Source of the DNA: Cladorhizidae sp. MBARI D1340-BT2
Lineage: Eukaryota > Porifera > Demospongiae > Poecilosclerida > Cladorhizidae
Direction of reading: 5' to 3'
DNA length: 64,000 bases
NCBI GenBank assembly: GCA_028752905.1
Contig: JAQNBH010000011.1
Location: forward strand, 25,011,333-25,075,332
Shown here: one piece after another, positions 45,251-57,852 of the stretch
How the letters are laid out: each line of letters starts with the position of its first letter
Numbering within the stretch: position 1 is the stretch's first letter
Notes under the pieces: model-generated
Told to the model about the DNA's origin: nothing
The model's input: only the letters and a program-made list of their open reading frames with translations
The model's database searches: none
Program-made: the position numbers and the translations under genes

Positions 45251-45677
45251 CTAATGGAGTCTGCTGTTCCTGACGGCACTGGGCAGATATGGTTGGACAA
45301 TGTCAATTGTGTTGGGGACAAGGTAAGTCGCTTTTACTGTAGTGCTAACCTGAGTGGCCTCTACAATTGTTCACACTAAGAAGGTGGAGTGAGCTGTCAA
45401 AGTGGCAAATAATGAATCATTACTTGTATATTTTTCATGTGTTATTCATGATATTAACAATAGAGTTCGAGATAAGACTACATAGATATTGCAAATTACA
45501 TTGCACTGTGTGAACGAATTTGGAAAAGGGTTAAATCGCACTGTGTGAACAAGTTGTGTACACTACATGTGAAAATGTATCTGTTGATTATGTGGTATTT
45601 TTTGTTTTTATTAAATTTTGTTCCTCATTTTGTTGGTCTTTTTTCCCCTATTTGTATATATATACTACAAAAGTTTT

Positions 45678-45780
45678 CCATTGGAGTTATGGTTGACCAT
45701 AAAATTAATGGAACAAATCCAAGTAAAAACAGTTGGTTTGAAATAGAGTGCAAGTCAGTTTAGATTACCGTCTTCTTGCC
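45678..45780 (+). other. SRCR-unit block C copy
   Basis: Encodes VMVDHKINGTNPSKNSWFEI then ECKSV, nearly the same as the 48.1-kb copy; the acceptor has mutated (TTCCATTG). Confidence 0.45.
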
Positions 45781-45833
45781 CTTCTTCCTTTTAAAGTAAC
45801 CATAATAATGGATGAGAGGTTATGAAAGATATC

Positions 45834-46517
45834 TGTCAGAGATCCTAACCCTGACTGAGGACACTTCATTCATAGCTGTGACAACTGAGTGCTTAATGAA
45901 TAAGAGTAGTGAGAACTCACATGATAAGAAGGAGGATGTGGTTAATTGTTTGTCAACCACCAGAAGCTATAGAGAATATACTACTAATGAGACCACAATG
46001 ACATATGATAATTCTGATTAACATTCAGCAAACAATGAACGATCTGATTGGCAGAACCTTGGAGACAGAAGGCCACGCGAAATGCCCTTACAAGGTCATT
46101 TCAGGAGTGCCCAGCCAGAGGCTGATGTGTGATGATGTCATCAGTTGGATAATTATAAAAGAGGTGGACTGTGAAAAGAGTATATCTAGGTAATACTAGA
46201 ACTGAAGTTGTAAGTATGTATTGAGAACTGTATTGAGAACTATACTTTTGAGTATTACTGAGTTGTATTATTGTGAAAGGACGGCACACCTAGTTTGTGC
46301 CTTATTTACACCTATTCTCATAAGTTGCTAGCTAAGGGCTAGATGGTGTTCGACTAGGTCCAATATCAGGGAACGCAGACATAAGAGTGTGTCTGATTTT
46401 GGCTACAGGGTCAACTGTGATAGGAAGATTACAGTTGGGCTGTCCTTACTAGACTGAGCTAAATCAGCTAGCATAGGGTAGAGTGTGGAAGTAGACATTC
46501 ACAAAAGGAAGCCGACA
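45834..46517. mobile_element. Solo LTR, 684 bp, TSD ATATC
   Basis: Starts TGTCAGAG, ends CCGACA, and is flanked by ATATC at 45829-45833 and 46518-46522. It interrupts SRCR intron sequence that is continuous in the unit at 48.23 kb. A TATA-like attataaaagagg lies near 46,154. There is no internal region, so it is the product of LTR-LTR recombination. It differs from both gypsy LTRs in this window. Confidence 0.82.
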
Positions 46518-46854
46518 ATATCTAATTTAACAAAAGCAAATAATCAAACCCTACGAAACTCTCTGCAGATATGTAACTTGTATTGCACTCAAAACATAAT
46601 TTCAAAAGCCTTTAAAAAATCATGTACTAGAGAAATATATATACATTACTTGCTAACATCATCCTCTACTAACTAATCGAACTATAGGAATTACCTACTT
46701 CTAATTAATTGATGAAGATTACTTAGGTCATTATGGTTTCATGACAAAAGACCAACATTCCAGCAAATATATCTATAAAGTATGGTGGCTAGAGTGCAAC
46801 CAATAAAATTATACACATTGTATATGTGAAACTATTCTATGTGTATGTCTAATC

Positions 46855-47190
46855 AAACATGCCCTGCAAGCTGGAAGATTGTATGTGTGAAGTAAGTAAG
46901 CAAGAAAACAAGTATTTCTTATAACAATACTTGACAACAATGATTTGAAATTTACACTCTCAACATTTCAAGTAGAATTTCTAGCCTACATCAGGAATAA
47001 TCATATTTATTATGTGGGATTTGCAGTAACATTAGTCGAAGAATTCAAACTAATTTACGGTTTAATGCAAAAATGTTTTTCAGTAGAGTTATGCTCGACT
47101 ATAAGAGTAATAGAACAAAGCCAAGAAAAAACAGTTGTTTTGCATTACAATGCAAGTTAGTTTGGATTAGAGTCCACTTGCTTTTATTCC
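46855..47190 (+). other. SRCR-unit blocks D and C
   Basis: Block D (CKLEDCMCEVSKQENKYF) lies at 46,862-46,922. Block C at 47,084-47,190 follows a clean acceptor (gtttttcag) and is open as VMLDYKSNRTKPRKNS then QCKLVWIRV. Confidence 0.45.
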
Positions 47191-47568
47191 TTTTACTGTA
47201 AACATAATAATATTTGTCACCAATGCTCTTCAGTACTTTTGTCATAGCCATAACAATAAATTATAACATCAATGTACAATAATTATGTTCAATTTCTTAA
47301 AAGATTCATGATTTTGCTATGTAATCTTTGCAACTTGCTTTGTGCATATGTGAATTAGAGGAAAAGAGAAATCAACAACAACAAAATTCCTTATTTTCTA
47401 ATATCATCTCACATAATAACATAAATATAATATTGTCATTTATACAGCCGCTACTTGTATATTCCAAAGAGTTATTGTCAAATGACCATAATTGATACTG
47501 TATACTCTTTTTGCCGTTATTCTTAAATGTTAGTAATATTTTCATTACGCTAGTACTTTTCTCTCCAG

Positions 47569-47869
47569 AAACAATCAGACTGCAAGGAGGCACATGTAGA
47601 AGTGGATGTATTACAACAATGTGTGGGGCACACAGTGTGATTATACTTGGGGGCGTGCAGATGCACAAGTTGCATGCAGACAGCTAGGATATTGTGCTAT
47701 TGGAGCTACTACTCTTATGGAGTCTGATGTTCCTATGTTACTGGGCAGATATGGTTGGACAATGTCAATTGTGTTGGGGATGAGATCAGTCTCTTTAACT
47801 GTACTGCTAACCTGAGTGGCCTTAAGAATTGTTCACACTTAGAAGATGTTGGAGTGTGCTGTCAAAGTG
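47569..47869 (+). pseudogene. SRCR exon B5
   Basis: Acceptor tctctccag/AAAC, donor GTG/GTAAGT. It reads TIRLQGGTCRSG, a deletion, then [41 protein letters not shown], a shift, QIWLDNVNCVGDEISLFNCT and LKNCSHLEDVGVCCQSG. Two shifts and a Val to Gln-Cys change (GTQC for GTVC) are seen. It is the last SRCR exon found. Confidence 0.78.
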
Positions 47870-48109
47870 GTAAGTAATAAATCATTTGGTATGTTTTTCA
47901 TGTGTGATTCATGATATTAACAATAGAGTTTGAGAAAAAGGACTATATAGATATTGGTATAAACTGCAGCACTGTGTGAACAAGTTGTGTACACTACATG
48001 GTGGAATTTATAATTATGTTGATAATGTGGTATATATGCTTTTAAACCAAAATTTGTACTTCATTTTGTTGAGGTTTAATAAGCTAATTCTACCACAAAT
48101 GATTTTCAG

Positions 48110-48215
48110 TAGAGTTATGCTTGACTATAAAATGAATGGAACAAAGCCAAGTAAAAATAGTTGGTTTGAAATACAGTGCAAGTCAGTTAGGATTACAGTC
48201 TTATAGCCCTTCTTC
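48110..48215 (+). other. SRCR-unit block C, best copy
   Basis: After gattttcag the open frame reads VMLDYKMNGTKPSKNSWFEI and QCKSVRITVL, then a stop. It follows exon B5 by about 240 bp, the same spacing as at 45.4-45.7 kb. Confidence 0.5.
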
Positions 48216-51200
48216 CTTTTTAAGTAACCATAATAATGGATGAGAGGTTATGAACAATTTAACATGAACATATATCTATGCTTGTAAAACTGTCTGAAGA
48301 TATGTACCGGGTCAACACTGATATATTTAAAAAACTTGTCAAAATTATCTTGTAGTGAAATATATAAATATACATTACTTGCATAAATGAAATGACCTAC
48401 TTCCTCATGAGATTCCTTAGCTCATTATGCTCTCAAGATAAAATAGAACAATCAGCCAATTTAAGCAGTAAAATTTGATGTAATACACCATGTGCATATG
48501 ACACTATTCTGTGTGTTTATTTTCTATCAACCATGCACTGTACAGTTAAAGATTGCATGTTAGAAGTTAAGTAAGCAAGAAAAGTTATTTTTAGAATAAC
48601 CATGTTAACAATCAATTAGAATTTTTACTCTCTAGACTTTTCAAGTAGATGTTCCAGCCTTCATCGATACTAATTATTACATACTTGTAGTAGCACTACA
48701 TACAGAATTCAATCTAATTTACAGTTTAATATCATAAAGAGCATCCATGATATCCTCCTTTTGACATGAGGGAATTTATGGAAATATATATCATGTTTTA
48801 GATGCATCTTTTTTTGGTCTGTTTGTTTAAAAACAAGGTGATGTTTATATCTTCATTTATAGATATTTTCAGTTGCATTCAATATTAAAAATAAATTTCC
48901 TATTAAGCATGATCGCAAAATAATTTTAATTTATCTGTGAACCATAGTGAAATAGAATATAGTTGTTTTGTACCTCTGATGCAAAAAATGAAAGTTACAT
49001 ATACTTGGAATACCGTAATTATTTTGTTGTTTGGTAAATCTAGATGAGAATAAAGAATAACTCGTTGTGTTATCCAAAGAGCATCCTATGATATCATATT
49101 TACCCTGTTAGATTTCCTACATTTTGTGTCTATGGGATTGTTAAAATAAATTGTAACACTCATTTCTGAAGTCCATATATTCTGATATAAATATAAACTT
49201 CTAACAGGCGATGAAAAGGAGAATATTGTAAATAGCTACAGCTATCTTTCTGAGACTTGTGCCAAAACAATAGAAATTAAAAATATCATCATTAATGCAT
49301 CATTAAGCATAGAAATATCATTAAGCATAGAAATTTGTGAATTTAATTGCTTAATTTTTACAAAACTTTCTCTAGTAGTGGTGTGGTTAACTAGACATTA
49401 TAACATCAATGAAATAAAATCAGGTCTAAAACATATTTTTGAAGTACTTAGTTTAGATTGCATCCCTCCCGCTATTCCTCAAAATTTTATATTAACAATA
49501 ACTGTGGATGAAGAGGATAAACAAAATTCTCTTTCAAGCAAAGAGTGCGCAAATTTACAAACAGATTTCTTACAATTGACCTAACACCCAGCTGTTTAAA
49601 CTGTAATGCTCTAGACCCATCAAAGTATATTCAGGTGGACACTGGTTGATACCGGATTGTTAAAATGGGATTGTATAGTGTATGTATAATTTTTGTATAA
49701 GGAAGCCAACATCATCAACAAGTGTAAATGTTATTAACCTCTCTCAACAAGCCTTCCAGATCTGATATATATATATTATTTGGGGTTATAGCATGCAAAA
49801 TTTCAGTTATGGTTAGTTCAAACTTCACTATCCTGTAATTGAGTTTGTTCAGGTGTAGCAGTTTCTGTAGGCTCTTCTGTGCTTTTTTTCCTCCTTTGAA
49901 GTTGTCGAGCACCATCATACTTGGACTCTACGAACATGGTGTGCCTGTATTATTTCCCTCTACTTTTGGTTTATATGAGGATGAGAGTCTGAGATCTTGA
50001 TCAGAAACTACAGCTTATTCAATAAGTAGTGACTATCTTACATCTCATTTGCCAACTTTTAATGCCCTCGTGAAGCGTATGTCACAAGTAAAAGTCTACC
50101 AGAGTGCAAGAAACCAAAGTAAATCGCCAAATAGAAATCTTTTAGGCATTAAGAAAATGACACACAACTTGAATAGTGTGGAATTATAGACCACAACAAG
50201 ATCACTCTGTACTATTAAAAATATTATTGTTAACCCAACTTCCTAAAATCCACTCACTTTATTATCTTGTCTTTGGATATATTATTGTGACAAAGCCTTG
50301 GAAAATTAGAAATATTAATAATTGGAAGTCCATAAAAATGCACCACAGTAACTCATAACTTTCTCAGTTTAGATGTTATGACATCACTAAGGAAAGAATT
50401 TAAGCATAGCTGAAATTATCAAAAAAAGTGTTTGTTGTTTGAGTCTCTAACATGTGCATTATTTCTCTTTGAAGTTCCTCATAACATCCCAGAATTGAGC
50501 TAAGTTTTATCTGGAGAGTTTATCAAGCTATTCTATGCATATAGATATTGTTTAGCTTATAAATATATAGAGATGGATGAAAGTCTTTCTTTCCCCATGA
50601 TTGAGATTTATCTGATGAACTTGAAGTAAGCAATGTGTACTCAATGAATAGCACATCAGCAACCCACTGAAAATTGGAATTGGAATTGAATTGTAGATAT
50701 TAGATTGATACACAGGATGACCATTTTACAAACTATTGTTTATTTTTATTTTCTTGAAAACAACTTTGGTGTTTGGCATAATTTCCTAGGCTTCAACTTA
50801 AGATCAATGTATTAGTTAGGTATGTTGAATTAAAAAAATTCAAATCTTAAAAGAGCATGATTAGGGATCTAACCTTATACACTAAATGTAAACTATATGA
50901 TAAGGGATTTTTTTTTAATTGAAAAATATCTTGTTTTCCAAAACTTTCCCACATAGTATTTCCTTGAACAGAATGAGCTCTTCTATTCATTTCAAGAGGT
51001 GCCTAGCGACACGTACTCTTGAAGGACATGCTTAATTTCAACATACATAAAACACATGAGTGCATTAGTTGTGCAAGATCACTCAATCACAAAAAGATGA
51101 TAATTATTGATAGTAGCAGTGTTCGAGCTACAGCCATCGTCCTGTATTCTTGTTTTGTCTTCTTTGTATTTGGATTCATCACTTACAAAGATATGCTCAT

Positions 51201-53459
51201 TGTCAGTTACTCCCATCTATTCTGTGGAGTTTCTCATTATCCTGTCAACTGATGATATTTGCTGCAACACTTTGTGCTACTTAAAAAAGATTTAAACAAT
51301 GAATTCTATGGTCATGTGACCCATGTGTCTGGACTCAAATACCACTACTTTTAAAGCATTTCATTAGCTCTTCAGTGTTGAGAGTTTGACTAATTTTCAT
51401 CTCACATGACGGACAGAATTCTCTCTGGAATTTTCATACTTCGTGCTGGTGCAGAGTCTAATCAATGGTGCAGAAGGCACATTCTATTTGAGGAAATATG
51501 GTGTGTGTGTATATATATATGTGTATATATATGACAGTCCCAAGTAGAAGTCAAATATTAGTCGAAAAATTTATATTGATATCAATACCTCAGGCTAAAG
51601 TCCTCACCTGTGTAGTGTTTCTGGGATCAATTTTTTTAACAAGTTCATTGATGCCTGACCTTTGCAGTATAGCTCAGAGCTCCATCATTGGTATGCACAT
51701 GAGTTAAAGATTTTCATCATGCAGTGGAACTGACTGCTGACTTGTCATATTTCTCTTCCACTTTGGTGGGTAATGATAGATTGCTAGTTCATTACTTTTA
51801 GCTAGGCTAGCTAGCAGGAACTGACACTAGAATAAAAACAATCATGTTCAGGCAGTAAATAGTTATTTAAACTAGTGTGTTCAGAAAGTTTCAATAACAG
51901 ATGACTGTTAAAAACTGTGAATGTTTTTACCCATTCTTAAACTCCAATGCAAGAAATTTTATTGTCAAGAGAAAGATATTTGGTCTGCATTAAAAACGTA
52001 TTAAATATTGTTAGAAAGTAGTGCAGTTCTTGATTATAATGGACAGTATTTTTTTAATTTACTTTGTAATGTATCTTGGAATCATTCAACTACAAACTGC
52101 CTGTGAGTATAGTTCTAGTATCTGAGTCTTTATTGTTATATATATAGTAAAGACATTTTGGCTGTGGAAATATTTGTTTGAAAGCCAAAATCAACCTAGA
52201 ATGAAATTTAGGAATGTTTTTCTTCAGCCTGGAATCAATTGTTGCAGACTAATGCACACGCATTGTACTTGGTGATGCACACACAGACTTTTCTTAATGG
52301 TATAGCAGACTAGATAGATGCTTAATACCTGCCTTGTTTCCATGAATACAACCATACTGTGCTATCTAGTCCTTAGTCATGGCATTGACAGCTTAATAGG
52401 TAAACCTTGTTTTAGAAGGCTTTGACACTATGGAGCAGATTATTTCATTCATGGCATTGATTAGCTTGACCCATACCTTTACTTAGAGGACCACAGGGAC
52501 TAGATAGAGTGGATTGGGAAGATTTATAAGAGGAGAAGCATTAGCACAAGTTTGTAACTAGTTTAAACATTAATCTAGTTTGGTACTGGATGAAATAATC
52601 AAAAATTTACACGTGCTTAAATTTTAGTACTTAATTTCTTTTCAAAGAGTTTAGTCTCAAAAGGTAGCCCTGCTTCTAATGGTGTTACAATAGAGGTAAA
52701 CTCTGACTGAAACATGGACAAACTGCAAAGGTTATTAATAATTCTTATAAACGCTCTTGCTCCCAAATCTTAGGTTTTCAACACTTGTCATTTACGGTAA
52801 TATCAGACTACCTGCAGGTACAACATGGCTATTATCAGTTAAAAACAAGAATAATTTATGCCTCCCATTACCCAATTTCATTTTTTGCAGTCAGGTGACC
52901 AACTATATCTTATCTGGATTGGAAAGCTGATAATAGAAAAATAGAGCAATGCAAAGACTTTCAAATGAGATAAAAATATTTACTAAGAACAAAAATTGAC
53001 TGATTAGATTACTTTATGTGATGTCAATGCATGAAATTACATTTTTGTGGTAAATTAGTTTGAAAAGTACAAAACTATAACCACATGTGTTTCCTCATAT
53101 TTTTTACAGTGTTTAAAAAAAATTGTACTTACGACTTTGGAACTCCAAACTCCAAACTTCTCTTCATTCTATGACCTTAAAATATATCTTAAAATGTAGA
53201 TATCTCTGTCTGCTTTCTTTTAATACTTTTACATAGGTGTAGGCATACTCAAGTTACAGTGCAGTCCTCAAACCAGCCTGCCCACGTTTTCTGCAATTCT
53301 AACTTCTAATTGGATAGTATAAGGCAGTTGAAATTTTTACCAGTTTCCTAAAGGAAGCTCTTCTCTATACAATGAATGTTATCATTAGGTGCTAAAATAT
53401 AAGTATGTAATTAAGCGTGCATGTGGAAATTTTTTTTTTAAATACATTTTCCACCCCTA
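48216..53459. other. AT-rich region, decayed SRCR-unit repeats, no gene
   Basis: To about 49.5 kb this still matches SRCR intron blocks (49.02-49.27 kb matches 42.23-42.45 kb; a block-C-like start is at 49,376). Beyond that I see only short ORFs, A/T homopolymers and an interrupted (GT/TA)n run near 51,500. No protein domain recognised. Confidence 0.45.
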
Positions 53460-53499
53460 CACTTGACTATACAAATTTTGCATTCCTATGTCACTATAA

Positions 53500-53830
53500 T
53501 TCTAACAATACATTTTAGCCATACAGATCATTGTTCAACATCAAAGGGATTCAGAGCATTTCCTTGCAAGCTTAACTTCCTGAGCAGCTTTCCTCTAAAG
53601 AAGAGTTTCCAAAGTAGCCAAGAAGAAACCATAAATGAAAGCAGTTTGACCAATAGTCATAATTTAAATTTGCTTCCATTTCCCATCAAGCCAGTAGTAC
53701 AACTAGCTACCTTCTAATAGGAGGGCCTTTTGTCTTAGTAATATTAATATCAAATATCACCAGAAAGTGGTCAGGTACAAGCTATAATGTGTTTTGATGA
53801 GTAGTTTAATATTAACTTCGAAACAACGTA
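53500..53830 (+). repeat. Duplicated segment, copy 1
   Basis: Shares patches such as 'aagaagagtttccaaagtagcca' (in shorter matching runs) and 'acaactagctaccttctaatag' with 56,520-56,880, in the same order. An ORF here (LKKSFQSSQEETINESS) could be a decayed receptor tail; unproven. Confidence 0.4.
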
Positions 53831-55284
53831 GAGAGAGAGTTACTGACTTTGGCATATATTCTACTTCCAAACCATTATTAATGCATTTTTGTAATGGTAA
53901 TTGTGGAGAAACCTGTACAATATATTATTGAAAAACAAATAATAATAAAAAATGAAACAAAACAAGAATTTACCAAACTAGAAAACTAACATTTATAGGA
54001 CCACTAATCTATTAATAAAACAAACTTCAAATTTAATAAATGTTAAAAAATTTTTTTATAATATTCTTTTTCAGATAAAGGGACCTGTAAGTTTTGAGAG
54101 CCTCCATTGGTCAATTATTTTTTAATTACTTGTTGACTTGTCAATCCAGTAATTTTTTGTTTAAAAAAATAACAACATTTTTTGCTTCCAAACAAACTCT
54201 CAGTTGTGATAGTGAAATAATAATGACATTCTCAATAATCAACTTGAATTTACTCACTCAACAATGTTTGGTTAGATGTCTTAGCTATCATTATAGTTAT
54301 GACTTGTTGTCTTTCTCATTGTTATTTTTTGGTCTTATTTCTAGTCAAAATTCCACATTTAAGAAGCTACTCAATATAACACCAGAACTAGCATGATTTA
54401 TTACTAAAAATTACACATGTACATATGTATTCATAGAGTACACATAGACACAAGCAGTAGCAAACTTCTGGGAAATCAATTGACTACTTCTTGGTAGGAA
54501 AATATGTGAGTTGTTGGTGTTAACTATTGATTACAACAATATGTATCTGGAGAAACTGACTGATACACATGCAAATAGTAACCTGGTTTTGTTGAAGGTG
54601 TAATGTAAACTATTGTTACCAAAGTAAAATTTTGAGGAAAACAACTGTTCATTTCATAAAAGAAAATACGCAACTTCCTGCTGACGTAGACTGGATATTC
54701 CACATGCACCAACATTTTTTTACATAATTTAACTTCCCTTCTGATCTTCAGATATTTGACTGGGTATAGAAACAGATTAATGATGGGGGGGAAAAAAGGT
54801 TGGTTTTTGCAATGCATTGGAGTGTTTGCTCTCTTCTGATAGTAAAATTATGATGAATGAATATATTCGATGAAGTTAGGTATAGGAAAAAGATGAAATT
54901 TAATATACATATATGGATTGTGAAACATATTAGTTGTTGCAATGTATTACTCTTAGTAAAATTATAACAAACAAATATGCTATATATATGTTAAGTGTAG
55001 GAAGATTAGTAAATATATAGTATAATATAGATGGAAGATCTTGAAGTCCATATTTCACTCTTTTAACTCTTTTGGCGGCTGCCAGTTTACCACTTTTACA
55101 AAGGAGTCAAGGCAAGCTCAAATAATTTCTGAGGTCAAAATCAGTTGAAGACGCCATTTCTTAAACTAAGATTGGACTAAAGTGAGTTTCAGCCAAGTTC
55201 TAAACTTCTTTTTTGCCGCCATTTTAAAATAGGGATCAAACCAATAAAGGGAGTGTTTATTCAATATTAACTGTTTTGAATACG
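53831..55284. other. AT-rich region without recognisable gene
   Basis: Short ORFs only; no conserved motif seen. Confidence 0.4.
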
Positions 55285-55372
55285 ATGGAATACTGCTGTG
55301 GTGCTTGTCTAGATCCATCTGGACTGTCATATAGCAATTCCACAGCCATGGAATGCCATGATTGCATAAAGG
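55285..55372 (+). other. Candidate short Cys-rich exon
   Basis: ATG followed by MEYCCGACLDPSGLSYSNST, AMECHDCIKG and then a consensus GTAAGT donor. Six Cys in 29 residues suggests an extracellular module. No further exon could be linked, so it may be chance or a relic. Confidence 0.25.
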
Positions 55373-57477
55373 GTAAGTTGAGTCAGTGGTGTGGGTGAAG
55401 TGTACAAGTTTGTGAATGTATCAGTATCTTCTCTGATGACATCTAGACTAGATGGTTATTTATTTATTTATGTAGCAGAATAAATGCTTTATGTTGTTTA
55501 GGAAGTAATAATATGTTTGCTGTTCACAACAGCGTGCTGCTTAAACCTGCAGACTTGATAGAACTTGCATACCTCAAATAAAACTTCCAAGCCACAATTC
55601 AAGTGATGCATGGGCAATGCTTGGGCTTAGTAGTGAATTATAGAAATTAAAACACTCTGTTTTTCACATGGATTCATTTTTGCCACACACAAAAGATAGA
55701 ACACAAATCATAGGGAGCTTTAAGGTTGGGTAGTGCCCAGGAGATGGTGGGTCTCTAGCTAATCCACATATAAATCCCAGTCTTCCCTATACATCACTAG
55801 AGGAGCTTGAAATTCATAAGCACATTTATATTGTGCAATGGTAGAGAGAGGACCAATGAAAAATGAGTGCAAATTAAACCTTAGCTTGGCTTGCCTAGCA
55901 ATATAGCATTAGTCAATTATCATGACGGACTTTATGTCACACTAATAAGTTAACATAGTTAGGTATATTCTCATGGTTAGTGTTAGTTAATTGTTTTAGT
56001 TTGTTCATTTCACCATGGTTGGCAGCTATAAATATCCTACATGGAATATCTCTATTAAGAACTCAGAGATATATCACATTCTCTCCTTCCTGGATATTGT
56101 GTGCTTATCATATTTGAAAATGGCTAAGATCAATCATTTCTAACAACTAATACCAACTGATAATCACATAAAACTGTTTCCTCATTGTGCCGGTACAGAT
56201 TGATTTATACAACCAAAATATCCTGGCGGGTTACAATTTGATACAGGATATACTTAGACCTGTGCTTACAACTGATCTTATTTGTGGTTCTTTATATTTA
56301 GAGCTGTAACCTTCTTGTCATCAGTCGACATTGTTCATATCATACAAATGTTAATATAATAAGCTGCTGATAAGATACTTTGAAATAATAAAGAAATGCT
56401 ATATATGCATTCCTACATCACTCTTCATTATAACAAAACTTTAGCAAAGATAGTTATCCAGCCATAGATTATTTTTCAAGTGAAAACAGATACAGAGAAA
56501 CTCCTGGTAGCTATATTTGCCTGTGTAGCTTTTCTCAGAAGAAGGGTTTCCAGAAGCAGCCAAAGACCAGCAAGATATCATCTTTGACAACATCATCACC
56601 CTTATTCTATATTTTTTTATTCATTTGCAAATGACCAAGAAACCAGTCTACTAGGCACATACAAGTTAAGAAAATAGTTTTATAATTCCTTCGTTGAATT
56701 AAGTTTTTACTAATGGGTTCTTATGGCTGTTAATCTTATAGGATATTACAACTACCTTCTGATAGAACTGCGTTTTAGCTTAGGAAATTTATTGTTAATA
56801 TCACCATCGCCATGAATTATAAGCTACAATCTATAGAAAGTTAATGCTGTTTGATGACGGCTTTAGTATTAGAGATGCCAATTTGAAATGGTGTAGCATA
56901 TACTGAATTTGATGTACATATTATTTACAAACCTGGCTTTAAACTAGTATATATTGTATGTATTCCATTTTGATACTTAATAAAAATGGTATTGTTTGCG
57001 ACAGGATATGACAAAGACAGGAATTTTACATATTACAGAAAATACATCGTTTAAAATAGACCAAGTATTATAAAATCAGATTTAATTAATAATGCCTCTC
57101 AGATGCTCCCACATCATTTCATGAAAATTAAAATAACCCTATTCAAAATGTAGTTAGCATGTTCTCATTTTTGTCAGGCCTGCTAAAATGTCCAGGGCTT
57201 ACACATGGCAATTATTTGACCCAGTGCAGCCAGTAAGGGCCTCTAATTGGGCTTTACATGCTGCTAGATGCCACCGTTGGCATTGCACAGAGTTGTCAAC
57301 CATGCTGTTTAGTTATATAACTGTGCATGCATCTTTCTATATGCAAAAGAAAGCTCACAAATTATACAACATGGGAATTTTAGGAACAAACAACACTAGC
57401 TATGTTAGAGCCAAGTAGTTTACTAATGACACTAACCCCATGAGCTGTTGATGGTCTTGGATTTAATTTAAGACATT
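55373..57477. other. AT-rich region; second copy of the 53.5-kb segment
   Basis: Contains the 56,420-56,880 counterpart of the 53.5-kb segment (agaagggtttccagaagcag; acaactaccttctgatag). Otherwise there is no recognisable gene. Confidence 0.4.
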
Positions 57478-57813
57478 TGTCAGGGACATACCTGACATGG
57501 AAGCACCTCAGACTATCAACATGGCATATGTCATGTGAGAAGGTTATCAGACTATTGTTACAAGAAATTGTCTCTGGGACTTTAGGACCTCATCATTAAT
57601 GTGTTGTGGCTTTTATTGGGTTGGGTTGGAACACGTGATGGTTGGCTCTAGCTAGAGAGAGGAATTTGTTTTATTGCTGACTAAGTTGTTGTCGGTTGTA
57701 TGTGCACAATTGATCGATTATTAATCTTTATCCTGAGTATTGGCTTCTGTGTTACCTGTACAATAGCCTAGTTCTATAAATATACCCCTTCTCCCATAGA
57801 AATAACTATCACA
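57478..57813 (+). repeat. 5' LTR of element 2
   Basis: 336 bp, TGTCAGGGAC...TATCACA, with a TATA-like ctataaatat near 57,775. The primer site TGGTGGCAGC starts at 57,816. Confidence 0.9.
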
Positions 57814-57852
57814 TTTGGTGGCAGCTAGGAACTGTGAAAATACTCAAACAAT

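Larger units (their letters stand above)
43364..45404 (+). pseudogene. SRCR exon B4, split by a transposon
   Basis: The first half (43364-43522) reads RLQGGTGRNGRVEVYYNK, stop, GTVCNHSWGAADAQVAC and then a shift. The second half (45251-45404) reads ESAVPDGTGQIWLDNVNCVG, VSRFYCSANLSGLYNCSH and GVSCQSG. The halves join seamlessly at CTAATG, which is duplicated around the 1728-bp insert. In the second half a donor has decayed (GCAAAT for GTAAGT). Confidence 0.8.

Noticed and set aside
45812..46021. 69-codon ORF as a gene
   Set aside because: It lies within the solo LTR and has no homology to a known domain.
49378..49584. 68-codon ORF as a gene
   Set aside because: It begins in a block-C-like repeat and then loses similarity; no domain recognised.
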